DNA of 64,000 bases from Pinus tabuliformis (Eukaryota > Streptophyta > Pinopsida > Pinales > Pinaceae): assembly GCA_031772625.1 (NCBI GenBank), contig CM062816.1, forward strand, positions 628,114,992-628,178,991, given 5' to 3'. Under the pieces are notes generated by a model, which made no database searches, was not told where the DNA came from, and saw nothing but the letters and a program-made list of their open reading frames with translations. The position numbers and the translations under genes were made by a program. Shown here one piece after another: positions 1-10,750 of the stretch. Position 1 is the first letter of the stretch, and each line of letters starts with the position of its first letter.

Positions 1-89
1 CCTAGTAACATCAATTAGGCCCTCCTGATAGTAGTGTTCTCAGCCTCTGAAAATATCCAAGAAAACTCATCCTCCATTGAAGAAATTCC
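1..89. other. Unassigned left edge
   Basis: These bases precede the point where the sequence can be aligned by eye with the 3' LTR of C1. They may be a diverged start of the 5' LTR or flanking DNA. No reading frame or known motif is visible. Confidence 0.4.
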
Positions 90-1156
90 CAGGGACACAT
101 GACTCTTTCAGACTCATAAATAGTTTGGATAAATTCCACCTGGATTGTATTTTATTAAAATAAGTAATATTTTTAATGGGGTTCCTAAGTCTAAACTTAG
201 GAAAATTAAAATATTAATGGGTATTAATGAAAATATCGGTGAGAAGCTTCTAAGAGACGAGTGTCAAGTCTAATTTAATCTGTCATTGATTAGAGACATA
301 ATATCAGCCGTTGATTTCTGAATAGTCTCAACATGAAAAGTATAAATGGAGGCTTGGGGTCAGTTGGAGAAAATACACAGAGAGATTGAGGAAATCGGTT
401 TTCTGAGTTGAGAAGTTCTTAGGAGGAAAATTGATTAGGGAGATCTTGAAGCTGAGGGGAAGGGATAGTTAGGGAATACTGATAGAGAAGCAGAGAGAAT
501 CTTGTGGAGGCAGCGCAGTGGACAGGAGAGCTAATGCTGGGCCAGTCTGGGCCCAAGCAACCTTGACGCAGAGCCAGAAGGGCCAGCACAGAGGGAGAAA
601 GTTGCCTTCAACGCAGTGAGACGGAACTGCCGGAACAGCTGGGAAAGCTGACGCAATGGGTAGAAGAGTTAACGCAAAGCCTCAAAGAGCTCCACGCAAG
701 CCCACGTAGTTACTGCAAAGGGGCAACGTAGTTGTAGCTAGGGCTAGCCAGTTTTGCTGTCGGATCAGTCGGAATCTTGCGGGTGAAGTGAGGTAAAACT
801 CACTCAGGTTTTCTGCCATTATATTTCTCTGTCATTGGTTTTCCGGGAGGGCAACCAACATTTGTATTCAAAACTACTGCTTAATAATAGAAAACCCTAA
901 GAGCTGCTGCACTGATTTTCCCGCATTGGGTTTTTCCGAGGATGTTTAGTCCAAAAATAAGTGTGTCCTTTGTCTGATTGTATCATTTGTTTTTCAATAC
1001 TTAATCTGTATGTTGGTGTAGGCTACAGTGTATTTGCATTTAATATTTTCTGAATATTTATGAAAATACATTGTTAAAATGAAGAACACAAGTAGGTAAT
1101 GCAAATCAGTTTATTGTAGTAGGATTTCTGACTTGTTAGATTCAAAAATTTTCACA
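90..1156 (+). repeat. C1 5' LTR (start uncertain)
   Basis: From about position 90 this stretch aligns with 3241-4079: the same purine-rich U3, the same TATAAATGG box and the same GGGTTTTTCC block near the R/U5 part. It ends TTTTCACA just before the primer binding site, the same ending as the LTRs at 13603, 17462 and 20550. The first bases are diverged, so the left boundary is approximate. ACGCA and ACGTAG motifs recur between 540 and 740. Confidence 0.8.
341..348 (+). promoter_or_regulatory. TATA box of C1 5' LTR
   Basis: TATAAATG lies at the same place as the identical box at 3491-3498 in the 3' LTR. It is the only good TATA box in this LTR and is the expected RNA polymerase II promoter of the element. 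Confidence 0.6.
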
Positions 1157-1168
1157 TGGTATCAAATC
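1157..1168 (+). other. Primer binding site of C1 (initiator Met tRNA)
   Basis: TGGTATCA directly follows the LTR end TTTTCACA. TGGTATCAGAGC is the standard plant initiator-Met primer site. Here the last bases have drifted to AATC. Confidence 0.8.
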
Positions 1169-1755
1169 GATTACAAATCAAGTAGGACTGAAGCCATCAA
1201 CGAAAGGACAGAGGAAAATCTGTGTGTGAACGCAGCTGTCCCGAGAGAGCACAGTTTTTGTTCGAGAGTGTAGAGGAGGGGTGACGCATTCACCAAGGGA
1301 GGCTCACACAGAGCTTGCATCAGCTTGATTGGGTGACGTTGCTGCTGCAGAAGGCAATGCAATGATTACTGGTCCAACGTAGAGACTGTTGAGTCTCGTT
1401 TTTCCGGTTGTCAGAGCTAGAAGTCCAGCATAGAATTCATTTGGAGTCGCTGGTGGGGCGTTGATTCTATTGGTGCAGAACAATACCTAATGGGGTAGAA
1501 GCAAAGTAGAGGGAATCAGTTCCTCAGAATATTTCTTGCTAAGAAATCTAGATCCAGTGCTGAGAAACAACAAAGAGAGATCAGAGGGGCGGTTCGACAG
1601 TGGCTGGCAGAAGGATTTCCGTGAAGGAAATTGAAATTTAGAGGGAGCTTATTCCTTAGAGGATTTCTAGCACCAAAGAAATCCAGATCCGAGTTTTGCT
1701 GGGGCAGCAACGAAAGAGGGATAAAAGGACCAGTTCGACATTCATTTGAGTAGAG
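1169..1755 (+). other. C1 untranslated leader
   Basis: This stretch between the primer binding site and the gag start codon holds no convincing reading frame on either strand. The short open frames are not related to anything recognisable. It is the usual place for a packaging signal, but none can be identified. Confidence 0.6.
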
Positions 1756-2640
1756 ATGGCAGTTAACGGACTGAGGGATTAGGACAGGTTGGATGAAGCA
1801 TCCAACTTCGTCATTTGGAAGGCTAGGATCCTGGCAGTTTTGGATAAAAATCGCATCAAAGATTATGCCTTGAAGACGGTTGTTGTTTCGGTTGATGCTG
1901 ATCCTCTCAAGAAGTACGAGGAGGCTCAAGAAAAAGCAAAGTGCATGATCTTGGATGGGGTCAAGGATCATGCGATCCCACATATTGTTGAGAAAGACAC
2001 AACAAGGGAAATGTGGGAGGCCTTGACCACCTTGTACGAGCGAACTTCCGTTCAACGAAATTTGTTGCTTGAGAGTTAGATGAGACAGTTTTAGATGCAG
2101 AAGGGAGAAGAAATCGAACCCTTCCTTCTCAGGTTGCAAAGGATCCGTGATCGGCTAACTTCTGTAGGGTCTACTCCAGATCCTGAATTTATGGTAAGGA
2201 CTGCCCTAACTGCAGTCACTGAAGACTGGGAAACCTTTGTCCAAAGCATCTTGGGCAAGGCTTCTCTTCCCAGTTGGGAGGAGATGTGGGCAGCTCTTCG
2301 ATAGGAAGAGATTAGATGGGTGACCAAGGCAGGGAGTAGCAGTAAAGGGATTAGAGTTGAGGAGGAAGAGGAGGATGTGACTCTTGCATCAACGGGATAG
2401 CAAGGGCAACAGAAGAGAAAGAAAAAGGACATATCCAAAGTCAGATGCTTCAAATGTGGAGAAATGGGTCATTTCGCCATGCAGTGCCCTCGGAATAAGG
2501 GTAAAGAAGAGAAGTCTAACTCAAATGTTTCTCCAGCGCAAAATGACAAAGAGGACGATGACGATTATGCCATGAGTGCCCATGCACCTCTAGAGAAGAG
2601 GTGGGACGATATTGAGCTACAACCTGGGAAGGATCCTTGA
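1756..2640 (+). pseudogene. gag: Copia-type gag (UBN2-like) with CCHC zinc knuckle, broken
   Basis: Read from ATG 1756, a single frame runs 294 codons to TGA 2638 with five in-frame TAG stops (1780, 2077, 2092, 2302, 2398). The start matches C2 gag (RDxDRL, then a conserved xxIWKAR or FVIWKAR block). The N-terminal 180 residues look like the copia gag capsid family (DUF4219/UBN2). Positions 2446-2487 encode a perfect CX2CX4HX4C knuckle (CFKCGEMGHFAMQC) that would bind the genomic RNA, preceded by a Lys/Arg patch. An acidic DDDDYAMSAH stretch follows. All five stops are amber, consistent with CAG to TAG decay. No pol frame follows. Confidence 0.85.
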
Positions 2641-3190
2641 GGTGCCCAAACTCTTGGATCACATACGGCTACTGGAGCCCTTAATGATAGTAGCAGAATA
2701 ATAGGAGTCAGCTAGTGCGATGGATGATGGAGCAACATGGCAGAGCTAGAGTGCCAAAGTCTGCAGCAATACAATAGAGTGTTGCAGCAATGCAGAAGGC
2801 ACAAAGCGGATACAATAGCATCGTAGTAGCATCAGAGGGTCAACACAAATTAGCAACAGAGGTAGCTTCAGCATCACGGGGTATCCAGACTGACCAACAT
2901 GTCAGCGTTTGGGTGGCTTTTCAGTTGCTTACTTCTCAGCAACTCAGCTGCAGTGCAACAGTTAACAATGGCAGTGCTGTGGGCAACATGATGCAGCATA
3001 TTGAGAGGGAGTTGCAGTACAGATGTAGCAGTGACAATGGCAGTATCATTGGCAGCAATACAACTTGCAGTAGCGTAGTGGATGAAGGACAGTAGGCCGA
3101 GCATCAATAGCGCAAAGGACCAATGCCATGGATCAGTGTTATACTTCTGCTGGGAAGTATTGCTAGAGCACATTCCTCGCTAAGAGTGAG
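2641..3190 (+). other. C1 3' internal region, CAG/GCA-rich, non-coding
   Basis: This is where protease and integrase would begin in an autonomous copia. Instead there are many GCAGCA, GTTGCAG and AGCAAC triplet-like strings without a conserved frame. The C2 region 18821-19412 has the same texture. The last bases, TAAGAGTGAG (3181-3190), are a weak polypurine tract immediately before the 3' LTR. Confidence 0.55.
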
Positions 3191-4079
3191 TGTTGATTTT
3201 TAGGTAGCATCAGATGTGCTCTAGCTCCGAAATTTTTTGGAGGGGCTAGGACACATGAGATCTCCAAGACCCAGAAACCGTTTGGAGAAATTCCACCCGG
3301 ATTGTATTTTATTAAAATAATTAATATTTTTAATGGGGTTCCTAAGTCTAAACTTAGGAAAATTAAAATATTAATGGGTATTAATGAAAATATGGGTGAG
3401 AAGCTTCTAAGAGACAAGGATCAATTCTAATTTAATCTTAGTCATTGATTAGAGACTTAATCTCGGCCATTGATTTCTCAACAAGAAAAGTATAAATGGA
3501 GGCTTGGGGTCAGTTGGAGAAAACACACAGAGAGATTGAGGAAATTGATTTTCTGAGGTGAGAAGTTCTTGGGAAGAAAATCGATTAGGGAGATTTTGCA
3601 GTTGAGGGGCAAGCATAGTTCGGGAACACTGACAGAGAGGCGGAGAGAAGCTTTTGGAAGCAGCACAGTAGTCAGGAGAGCTGACGTTGGGCCAGTCTGG
3701 GCCCACGCAACCTTGATGTAGAGCGAGAAGGGCTAGCATAGAGGAAGAAAGTTGCCTTCCACTCAGAGAACCGGAAATGCCAGAAAGACCGGGAAAGCTG
3801 ACGGAGTGGTCAGAAGAGCTGACGCAGAGCCTCAGAGAGCTCCACGTAGTTATTGTGAAGGGGCAGCGTAGTTGTAGCCAGTTTTGGTTCCGGATTAGCT
3901 GGAATTTGCCAGGTGAAGTGAGGTAAAACCCACTCAGGTTTTCCACTATTGTTTTATCTATCACTGGTTTGCCGGGAGGGCAACCAACATTTGTATTCAA
4001 ACCACTGCTTAATAATAGAAAACCCTCAGAGCTGCTACACTGGTTTTCACGCATTGGGTTTTTCCAGGGACGTTTAGTC
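3191..4079 (+). repeat. C1 3' LTR, truncated
   Basis: It starts TGTTGATTTT and follows the 5' LTR closely through TATA (3491) and the GGGTTTTTCC block (about 4048), then breaks off after TTTAGTCC. The 5' copy continues for roughly 190 further bases at this point. The break is where H1 starts. Confidence 0.85.
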
Positions 4080-4200
4080 CAAATATCACCGATAAAATAT
4101 CATGATATTTTTGCTCCCCAAAAATATTGTGATATTTCCGAGATATCGCCAATATCTCTCGAAAATATCGTGCGACGATAGTAAATATCACCGGTTTGTC
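4080..4200 (+). repeat. H1 left subterminal repeats
   Basis: Within 120 bases the motifs ATATCACCG, GATATTT, ATATCGCC, AATATCGTG and ATATCACCGG occur in both orientations. The right end carries the same ATATCGGC-type words. In hAT elements such clusters are transposase binding sites. Confidence 0.6.
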
Positions 4201-4790
4201 TAACCCGCGCCTAGAAAAGGGAAAAAAATGACTTTTTTGGCTCATTTTGGTTTTCTAAGTGTTGGAGAAGGAAGGGGAGAACGTTGTCGTAGTTGTCAAG
4301 GAGAAATTGAGGATTGAAGAGCCATTATCACCACCAACTAAGAATTTTTTGTTGATCAAAGATTGAAGAACAATGAGACAAACTTCATTTCTTCCATTAA
4401 TAGGTATGTTCTTAAAAACCCCTATGTTAATGATTTTTTTCATAGATTTAGGGTTATTCTTGCTGGCATCTTTGCCTACCAACATTTTTATTATTATTAT
4501 TATTTATTTATTTTTCTCCCATTTGCTATGATTTCATGTTGATGAGCAAGTGAAGGGGTTTTCTCCATATTTGGACAACAAACACCATTTCTTTTTTTAA
4601 CTTTCAGATGCACCCCCTTATTGTCATTTTTCATTGAATTCACATTGCAAATAATGTAGCAAAAAAAATATTTTTTAAAATGAGGCGGTTATTACTTATT
4701 ATTTTTTGTGTATGGGTGGAGTAACTTTAATCATTAATTCTATTTTTTTGTTTTTTTGGTGCCCTAGGTTTGAATTAGGTCACTACAAAT
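4201..4790 (+). other. H1 5' untranslated region and possible promoter
   Basis: AT-rich DNA precedes the transposase start codon at 4791. The open frames here are short and not recognisable. CCCTAGGTTTGAATTAGGTCAC near 4761 may be the end of a 5' intron, but this is weak. Confidence 0.4.
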
Positions 4791-4972
4791 ATGCCAAAAG
4801 CCTTGGACCCATTTTGGGAGTATGAGGAGCCTGATGGTGGGACAAATCATGCAAATTGTGTGGGACTAGGATGACAGGAGGGGCTACGCGATTGAAATAC
4901 CATCTAACTAGAATCCCTGGACATGATGTTGGAATTTTTACAGTTTCTAGTCTGGAGCTTATACAAAAATCT

Positions 4973-4980
4973 CTTGAAGC
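4973..4980. repeat. Left 8-bp target site duplication of H2
   Basis: CTTGAAGC occurs immediately before the H2 terminus CAATGTTAC and again at 8833-8840 immediately after the other terminus. Eight base pairs is the diagnostic hAT target duplication length. Confidence 0.9.
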
Positions 4981-5075
4981 CAATGTTACTTGGGAGCGGG
5001 AGCGAAAATGGGAGCGGGAGTGACATTTTCAGAAGCTCTCGGTTTGGGAGCGAATCCTGGAGCGATTTTTTAAAA
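4981..5075. repeat. H2 left terminus with GGGAGCG subterminal repeats
   Basis: GGGAGCG or GGAGCG occurs at least five times in the first 85 bases, some as GGGAGCGGGAGCG doublets. This GC-rich block is unlike the AT-rich DNA next to it and mirrors the other end. Confidence 0.8.
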
Positions 5076-5729
5076 ATATATATATTTTTTATATTTTTGA
5101 ATTTTTGATACATATATGTCAACAAAAACATGTAGAATGATGAATTAGATAAAAAAAACATAAAAAAAAATAGACTGATCATTGAACCATATCACATCAA
5201 TCATCTAGAAGTTATAATCTTCATCAACCATGTCCACAAGTTAGTAACATACATATTACAACTGCAACATATTGAGTCTCATGAATCATGATTCATCAAA
5301 TTCAATCTTAAAGTTTCAACTTCAAGCTTTCAAAATTGAAAATTCAATATATAACATTTATCATCATTGATCACCAAAGTTGTACTTGTAAGCTAAGTTT
5401 AACCATTACAAGAAATAATATCTTAGATATTTCTAAGTTCTATCTTGTAACTGTTAACATGAAATGAAATGTTATAAAATGAAACATGAATAATGAAATG
5501 AAATGAAACAACTTTAATCTTTCACGAAGCATCATATTCATAATTCACAATCATTACCAATGAGTTATAATTGCCAACTTCAAACTTCAAATTTTCATTG
5601 TCATAGTCATATATTGTTTACAAAAAATATCATTATGATATGAAAGAGTCAAGAGTCAAGAGTCAAGGACTCAAGACTCAACAGTTATGAAAACTAATAG
5701 AAACTAGAAAAGACAAGTAAACTGTAAAT
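5076..5729. other. H2 AT-rich region downstream of its transposase gene
   Basis: AT-rich DNA without a recognisable gene lies beyond the transposase stop codon. Positions 5645-5680 hold a short tandem AGAGTCA array that also occurs in H1 near 10700. A run of AAATGAAATGAAA-type words lies near 5461-5510. Confidence 0.5.
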
Positions 5730-8176
5730 CTACATGTGGCCCTTGCCACGAGAGTCTCCAGGAGTATAAGCAGGTCGTGGTGGTCTTCTAGGAGTCTCCT
5801 GCACAGACCGACGACCAGAACTAGAAGGCACATGCCCTCCACGTGAGGGTGTAGATGGAGGTGGCGACAGCAAAGGAACAAGACTCGGAACTCGAGCACT
5901 GCTACTGGATGGTGGAGGTGGCATGGTTGCTGTAGCTGCTTCATCTTCATCCCTTATAAGTTCCTCTTTCAGTTCTTCAAGATGTATAGTGCCATCCTCC
6001 AAATTGTCTTCCTCTGGGTGGTTGTCCCAAATTTTATATGTGGGATCCTCATAAGCCCGATCACAGTAATGACTCAAAACATCAAGTTGTAGTGCACATA
6101 AACCAAGATTTCTGCCCGATTTTCATTGAGTCTGTTTCTTTTCACATTATGTATGAAGTTGTACTTGCTCCAACACCTCTCTGCAGAAGAAGTATTTACA
6201 ACCTGTGATAGAAATTTTTTTGCCAATTTTGGCAAAAGTCCCTGGCCGCCATATGTTTCCCACTATGTGAGAGAACCAAATCTGTCTCTGTCTTCCATTG
6301 CATGGAAGTTACCAAACAAACCAGTGCCACTGAAGTATTTGCCTATTTCAAGGCCCACAGCTGCACATTCCTCCTTGTCAGGTATCAACTTTTCTAATGC
6401 TTGCAAATATCCACTACTTACCTCTGCAGCTAAATGGGGTTTGGTCCTAATCCCACCCCTTGGTGCAGGTTGGCCCAACCAAGATGTAGAGTAGTATTTT
6501 GGCGTAAGGATATACGCCAAGCAATGTAGTGGAAGATTAAGTCTATTCCACTGTTCACACACACAATCGTGAATCAGTTTGTACAAGTCGGGATCTCTGT
6601 TATGAACAATATCTTTTATTTGCCCCAACATGGTATCCATCTGCTCATACACCTCGCCAATCACTGGTTTGTCTGTATCTGCAAACTGAATCATGTGATA
6701 AATGGGCTTGGTGAAATCCAATACTTGCCTCACACTTGTCCAAAACTGACCATCAAGAGCGGCCTCCTCCACCAGTTCAAAACCTCGCCTGTCAACTACA
6801 TTTGTAGCCCTTTCCTTTGATACCTGCCAATGTGGACTTGATACCATGCTAGCCAATGACTCTCTTACCTTCAAAAGGCGCTTGAAGATGAGGTAATAGC
6901 TACCAAATCTGGTCTTCGCAATCTTCAACAACTTCAATCTTGAGTGACTGTGGAAAAGGCCATGGGTATTGCTATGATTTGTAATAAATTTTATCATTTG
7001 TTTGCCTTTCTTGTACAAATCACCAATCCATTTGTATTGTGCATTTTTGTTCTTGACAACATCATGCATCAGAAGGTTCAATGTGTGAACCAAACATCCA
7101 GACCAAAATATGTTGGGGTATTTATCCTCAATAATTGCTCCTGCTACCTTACAATTAGGAGCATTATCAGTGATGACTTGGATGACATTGTATGGCCCAA
7201 TACGGTCAATTGTTTCAAGTAATGCTTCTGCAATGTTGATGGCGGTCTTGAACTTGTCTGAGATAATGTGCAGTTAGAAAGATGGCACCACTAACAGACA
7301 CAACAAGAGCACTTATCAATGGCTTGCCTTTTACATTTGTCCATCCATCAGATACAATGGACACCCCATGGTCAGTCCAAGAACTTGTCATTCTATTCAA
7401 AGAATGTGATATTTTTTCTTTTTCATGATCAAGGCCAACGGTTCTTGCCTTGTCATACCCAGGGCTCTTGTATCCTTTAGGGGCATCATTTATGGGAGAA
7501 ACCATTTCGTGCCAATAAGGTGAGCAAAGAACATTGAATGGTATCCCACATGCATAGAAAAACCTGTAAACCTTTGCATCCACATCATTCCTACACCCCT
7601 CATCAAGGAAATCTGATATGGTTCTACGCCTTAAAGCTGATGACCCTGTGCCTCCATATCCCACTGCCTTGGGAGGATGCTGAAGGAGCTCTTTGTGCTC
7701 GTGATTGTAAGCTTGGTTCAAAGAAACCCCTTGATTTTTTAGATTTGTATTGGGCTTCCTCCTCTTCCCTTATGTATTCGGCTCTATCTGCTGCTGACAC
7801 AGTTGCACAAGTTTTGATTCCTATTTGTTTATCTCCATCCCATGGCCTTTTCCCGCAGAGGTGTTTTCTGGCACGGGTGTATGAACCTGTGTAATTATTG
7901 TTGCAATGGGGGAATGAAATTTAGTGGTTCCACCCCCTTTCCCTGCTTCAGGCCTGTTAACATATTTCCACAATGGGGTTCGGTCTTGTTTAGTTTTTTG
8001 AGAATCATGTTCACCCTCCTCCAGCTTCTCCTCACGGGGTTTTCATCAAATCGACTTTCTCCAGCTTCTTCATCCCCCTCTTCATTTTGGCCCCTCCATT
8101 TCCTACTCTCTAGCACCATAATAACCATAAAAGGGACCAAGAAGAGGAAAATGCCAAGAAATATAGCCAGGTCCAT
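5730..8176 (-). pseudogene. H2 hAT transposase (BED finger, DUF659, hATC), frameshifted
   Basis: Read on the - strand, a BED zinc finger lies at about 7850-8010 (PLWKYVNRPEAGKGGG, then YTGSYTRARKHLCGK), broken by a frameshift near 7905 that also costs the first Cys. Next come WDGDKQIGIKTC and a Glu-rich helix, and the DUF659 core at about 7080-7460 (VSIVSDGWTNVKGKPL; VIQVITDNAPNCKVAG; CLVHTLNLLM). The middle helical domain follows (6263-7093), then the hATC dimerisation block at about 6100-6260 (TYGGQGLLPKLAKKFLS; NTSSAERCW; IHNVKRNRL). The tail has poly-Ser/Pro and an RGKGHM end. Frameshifts near 7260, 6265 and 6085 leave it inactive. Its core differs clearly from H1, so the two are separate hAT families. 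Confidence 0.85.
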
Positions 8177-8574
8177 GATGTTTGATATTTGTAGGCTTTT
8201 GAATCTGCAAAATTTAATGGGAATGGGAATGGGAATATGAATGAGAAAATTAATTTAATTTATTTAGATTAATTAATTTAATTTATTGATTTTATTTAGA
8301 TTCATGAAATTTTTACTAAATAAATTAAACTAACTAAACTAACTAAACTAACTAAACTATACTAAATTACTACCTAACTAAGGTTTAAAATATTAAATTA
8401 CTAAGTTACTAACATAACTAACCTCTTTGCAGGCTTTCTCCTCGGCGCTTGCTCCTTGCTTCTCCTCACTCCTTCGCTCTCCAGCTTCTCCTCAACTCAT
8501 TCAAGTGACAATGAATTTGTTTTTTGCCCCCAAGTCGTTTTAAAACATTTTTTTTTAAATGAATTTTTTTCAGG
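8177..8574. other. H2 5' region upstream of transposase
   Basis: This stretch includes AT-rich AACTAACTAAACT tandem words (8320-8370) and a pyrimidine-rich block (8430-8510; purine-rich in the gene's sense). No protein domain is visible. A first exon or intron of the H2 gene could lie here. Confidence 0.4.
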
Positions 8575-8832
8575 TCCGCAGATTTTTTTGCGCTCGAATT
8601 GCTCTCGGCGTCGCGCGCGTCGCTCCAAGAGCGATAATTAAACGCTCGGGAGCGATCGCTCCCTAATCGCTCCTGAGTTGTAATTTTCGCTTCGGGAGCG
8701 ACGCTCCTGAAATCGCTCCCGATTTTGGCAGGGAGCATAAATTTTTTTCGGGAGCGCGCTCCCAACCCGCTCCCGCCTGGAGCACGGATTGGGAGCGGGT
8801 TCGAAGGGGGGGAGCGCTCCCCCGCAACTCTG
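8575..8832. repeat. H2 right terminus with GGGAGCG/CGCTCCC subterminal repeats
   Basis: More than a dozen copies of GGAGCG or its complement occur in both orientations over about 190 bases (8610-8828), many paired head to head as GGGAGCGCGCTCCC or GGAGCGATCGCTCC. This is far denser than at the left end. Such palindromic clusters are expected transposase binding sites and would form strong hairpins. Confidence 0.8.
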
Positions 8833-8840
8833 CTTGAAGC
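8833..8840. repeat. Right 8-bp target site duplication of H2
   Basis: CTTGAAGC is an exact copy of 4973-4980. The H1 reading frame resumes here. Confidence 0.9.
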
Positions 8841-10330
8841 TATTGATGAAAAAGACAGAAAGAAGGAAGAGGCAAAAAGAAACAAGCTTGAACGTGTAGG
8901 TAGATCTTTCGAGATATCTTCTTTTGATTTTGAGGCTGAGGGTAGTGGGAGGGGCTCCACAGCATCACCTGCTACTTCTAGTGCGAGGTCATCATTTTTT
9001 GTTCCACGAACAAGACATGGAGCACAACATTCCATAAAATCAATTGTTAAAAAAGGGGAAGCAAGAAGCAAATAGAGTTATGGGGAGGTGTCTTTTCTGG
9101 AGTGAATTACCTCTCAGCATCACCAAAACCAATCCATTTTGGCAGCCAATGTGTGATGCTATTAGTGTTGTGGGCCCAGGGTACAAAAGTGCTACATATG
9201 AGGAGTTGCGGGAGCCAATTCTTCAAGCAAAAAAGCAGGACATTAACTCTAGATTGACGGAGTTGAAACAAACATGGGAAGTTTCTCGATGCACAGTGAT
9301 GTCTGATGGTTGGATAGATAGGAAGGGTAGGACCCTTCTAAATTTCTTGGTACATTGTCCTAAAGGTACAATGTTTATTAAATCAGTGGATGCATCAACA
9401 CATATCAAAGATGCAACAATGATATGTGAATTGTTAGATGGGTTCACCAGGGAGATTGGTGTGCAAATGTGGTGCAAATCATAACAGACAATGCAACTAA
9501 TTATGTGTCTGTCGGTAGGATGCTTATGGAGAGGTACTACACATTGTTATGGACTCCGTGTGCAACACATTGTATCGATTTGTTTCTTGAGGATATGGGG
9601 AAACTCTCCTTCATCAAGGAGGTGATTGATATGGCTAGGAGCATCCCCAAGTTTATTTATAACCATGCTTTTGTTCTCAGTCTCATGAGGAGGTACACTA
9701 GAAACAAGGAGTTGCGACGTCCTGCAATCACACATTTTTCCACCAACTTTATTACTTTTCAGTATTTGCTTCGATGCTAGTTCGAGTTGAAGCAAATGTT
9801 TGTTTCTGATGAGTGGCATGATTGTAGATACAGCAAGAGACAGGACGGGAGAGCCATTGCAAAAATGGTGTACTCTGACACATTTTGGCAGGGAGTAGAA
9901 GAAGCGTGCTCAGTTATTGAACCTATAGTAAAGGTTATGAGATTGGTAGATGGGGACAAGCCTGCAATGGCTTATTTGTTTTAGGCCATGAATAAAGCCA
10001 AGGAGGCCATTCGTTCTTATTATGCAGATAAGGGTTATGCTGGGCTTGATAGGCATATGATGTTATGGGATGTGATTGATAGTCGGTGGGCAGGGATGCT
10101 TAATCAACCCATTCATGCAGCAACACTCTTCCTCAATCCTGCGTTTTCATACAAATGTGACTTTGATTTTGATGGCAAGGTGATGGAAGGCCTCCATTCC
10201 TGTATTTAGAGGACGGTACATGATCCTGAACTTCATAGCAAAATCAATCACAAGATACAATTTTATCGGGATTGTGTTGGCATATTTGGATTTGATGATG
10301 CTATTAGGGAAATGACCCACTTCATTCCAC

Positions 10331-10481
10331 GTAAGTGACAAGTCATCACTCATTAGAATTTTCAATTTAGAATTTCCTTATTTATAATTCTAGATTTTTA
10401 AAATTCAATTATGTAACTTTTATTTGAAGGTTTAATTATGTTTTAAGTTTTTGACATTTTTATTTCTTTATTTTGTTGTAG
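10331..10481 (+). other. Intron in H1 transposase gene
   Basis: GTAAGT at 10331 and a T-rich run ending TTGTTGTAG at 10481 bound 151 AT-rich bases. Removing them keeps the transposase frame open directly into the WW...YG block of the hATC domain, which supports a real phase-1 intron. Confidence 0.75.
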
Positions 10482-10623
10482 ATATTTGGTGGAGAAGCTA
10501 TGGTGCAAGGGCACCAAATTTGCAAAAATTGGCCACAAGAATCCTGAGTTAAACATGTAGCTCTTCAGGGTGTGAGCACAATTACAGTGTATTTGAGAAA
10601 ATATACTCAAAAAAGTGCAACAA

Positions 10624-10750
10624 ATATAACTTTGAGCTTCAACCTTTAGTTCAGAAATTACATTTATTGTATTTAAAATTTTTAATTTATGACCCTCAAG
10701 TGTCAAGAGTCAAGAGTCAAGACTCATTAGTCTTTTTGACACTCTTATAG
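10624..10750 (+). other. Probable second intron in H1 transposase gene, donor decayed
   Basis: The hATC match stops after the SKKCNK block (about 10620) and resumes with LEFSRLNDL after CTTATAG (10750). The expected GT donor reads AT (AAATATAAC), so this intron would no longer splice normally. It contains the AGAGTCA heptamer repeats at 10697-10725. Confidence 0.5.

Larger units (their letters stand above)
90..4079 (+). mobile_element. C1: gag-only copia-type LTR retrotransposon, 3' end truncated
   Basis: Two direct repeats (about 90-1156 and 3191-4079) flank a 2-kb internal region. The internal region starts with an initiator-Met tRNA primer binding site and encodes one copia-type gag with a CCHC knuckle. 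There is no room for protease, integrase, reverse transcriptase or RNase H between gag and the 3' LTR, and none is seen. The element is therefore non-autonomous, a terminal-repeat retrotransposon with a gag domain. The 3' LTR stops about 80 bases before its expected end, where H1 begins. The closely related C2 has the same gag-only layout. Confidence 0.85.
4981..8832 (-). mobile_element. H2: complete-length hAT transposon nested in H1
   Basis: The element is 3852 bp. Its ends read inward as CAATGTTACTTGGGAGCG and CAGAGTTGCGGGGGAGCG, short imperfect terminal inverted repeats of the hAT CAnnGTT type. Both ends abut the exact 8-bp duplication CTTGAAGC. It carries a hAT transposase pseudogene on the - strand and inserted inside the H1 coding region after the BED domain. 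Because the duplication is still perfect, the insertion is younger than H1. Confidence 0.93.

Noticed and set aside
1516..2139. A 207-codon open frame on the - strand over C1
   Set aside because: It is the antisense of the copia gag and its upstream leader. The + strand has the knuckle and conserved gag blocks, the - strand frame has no domain.
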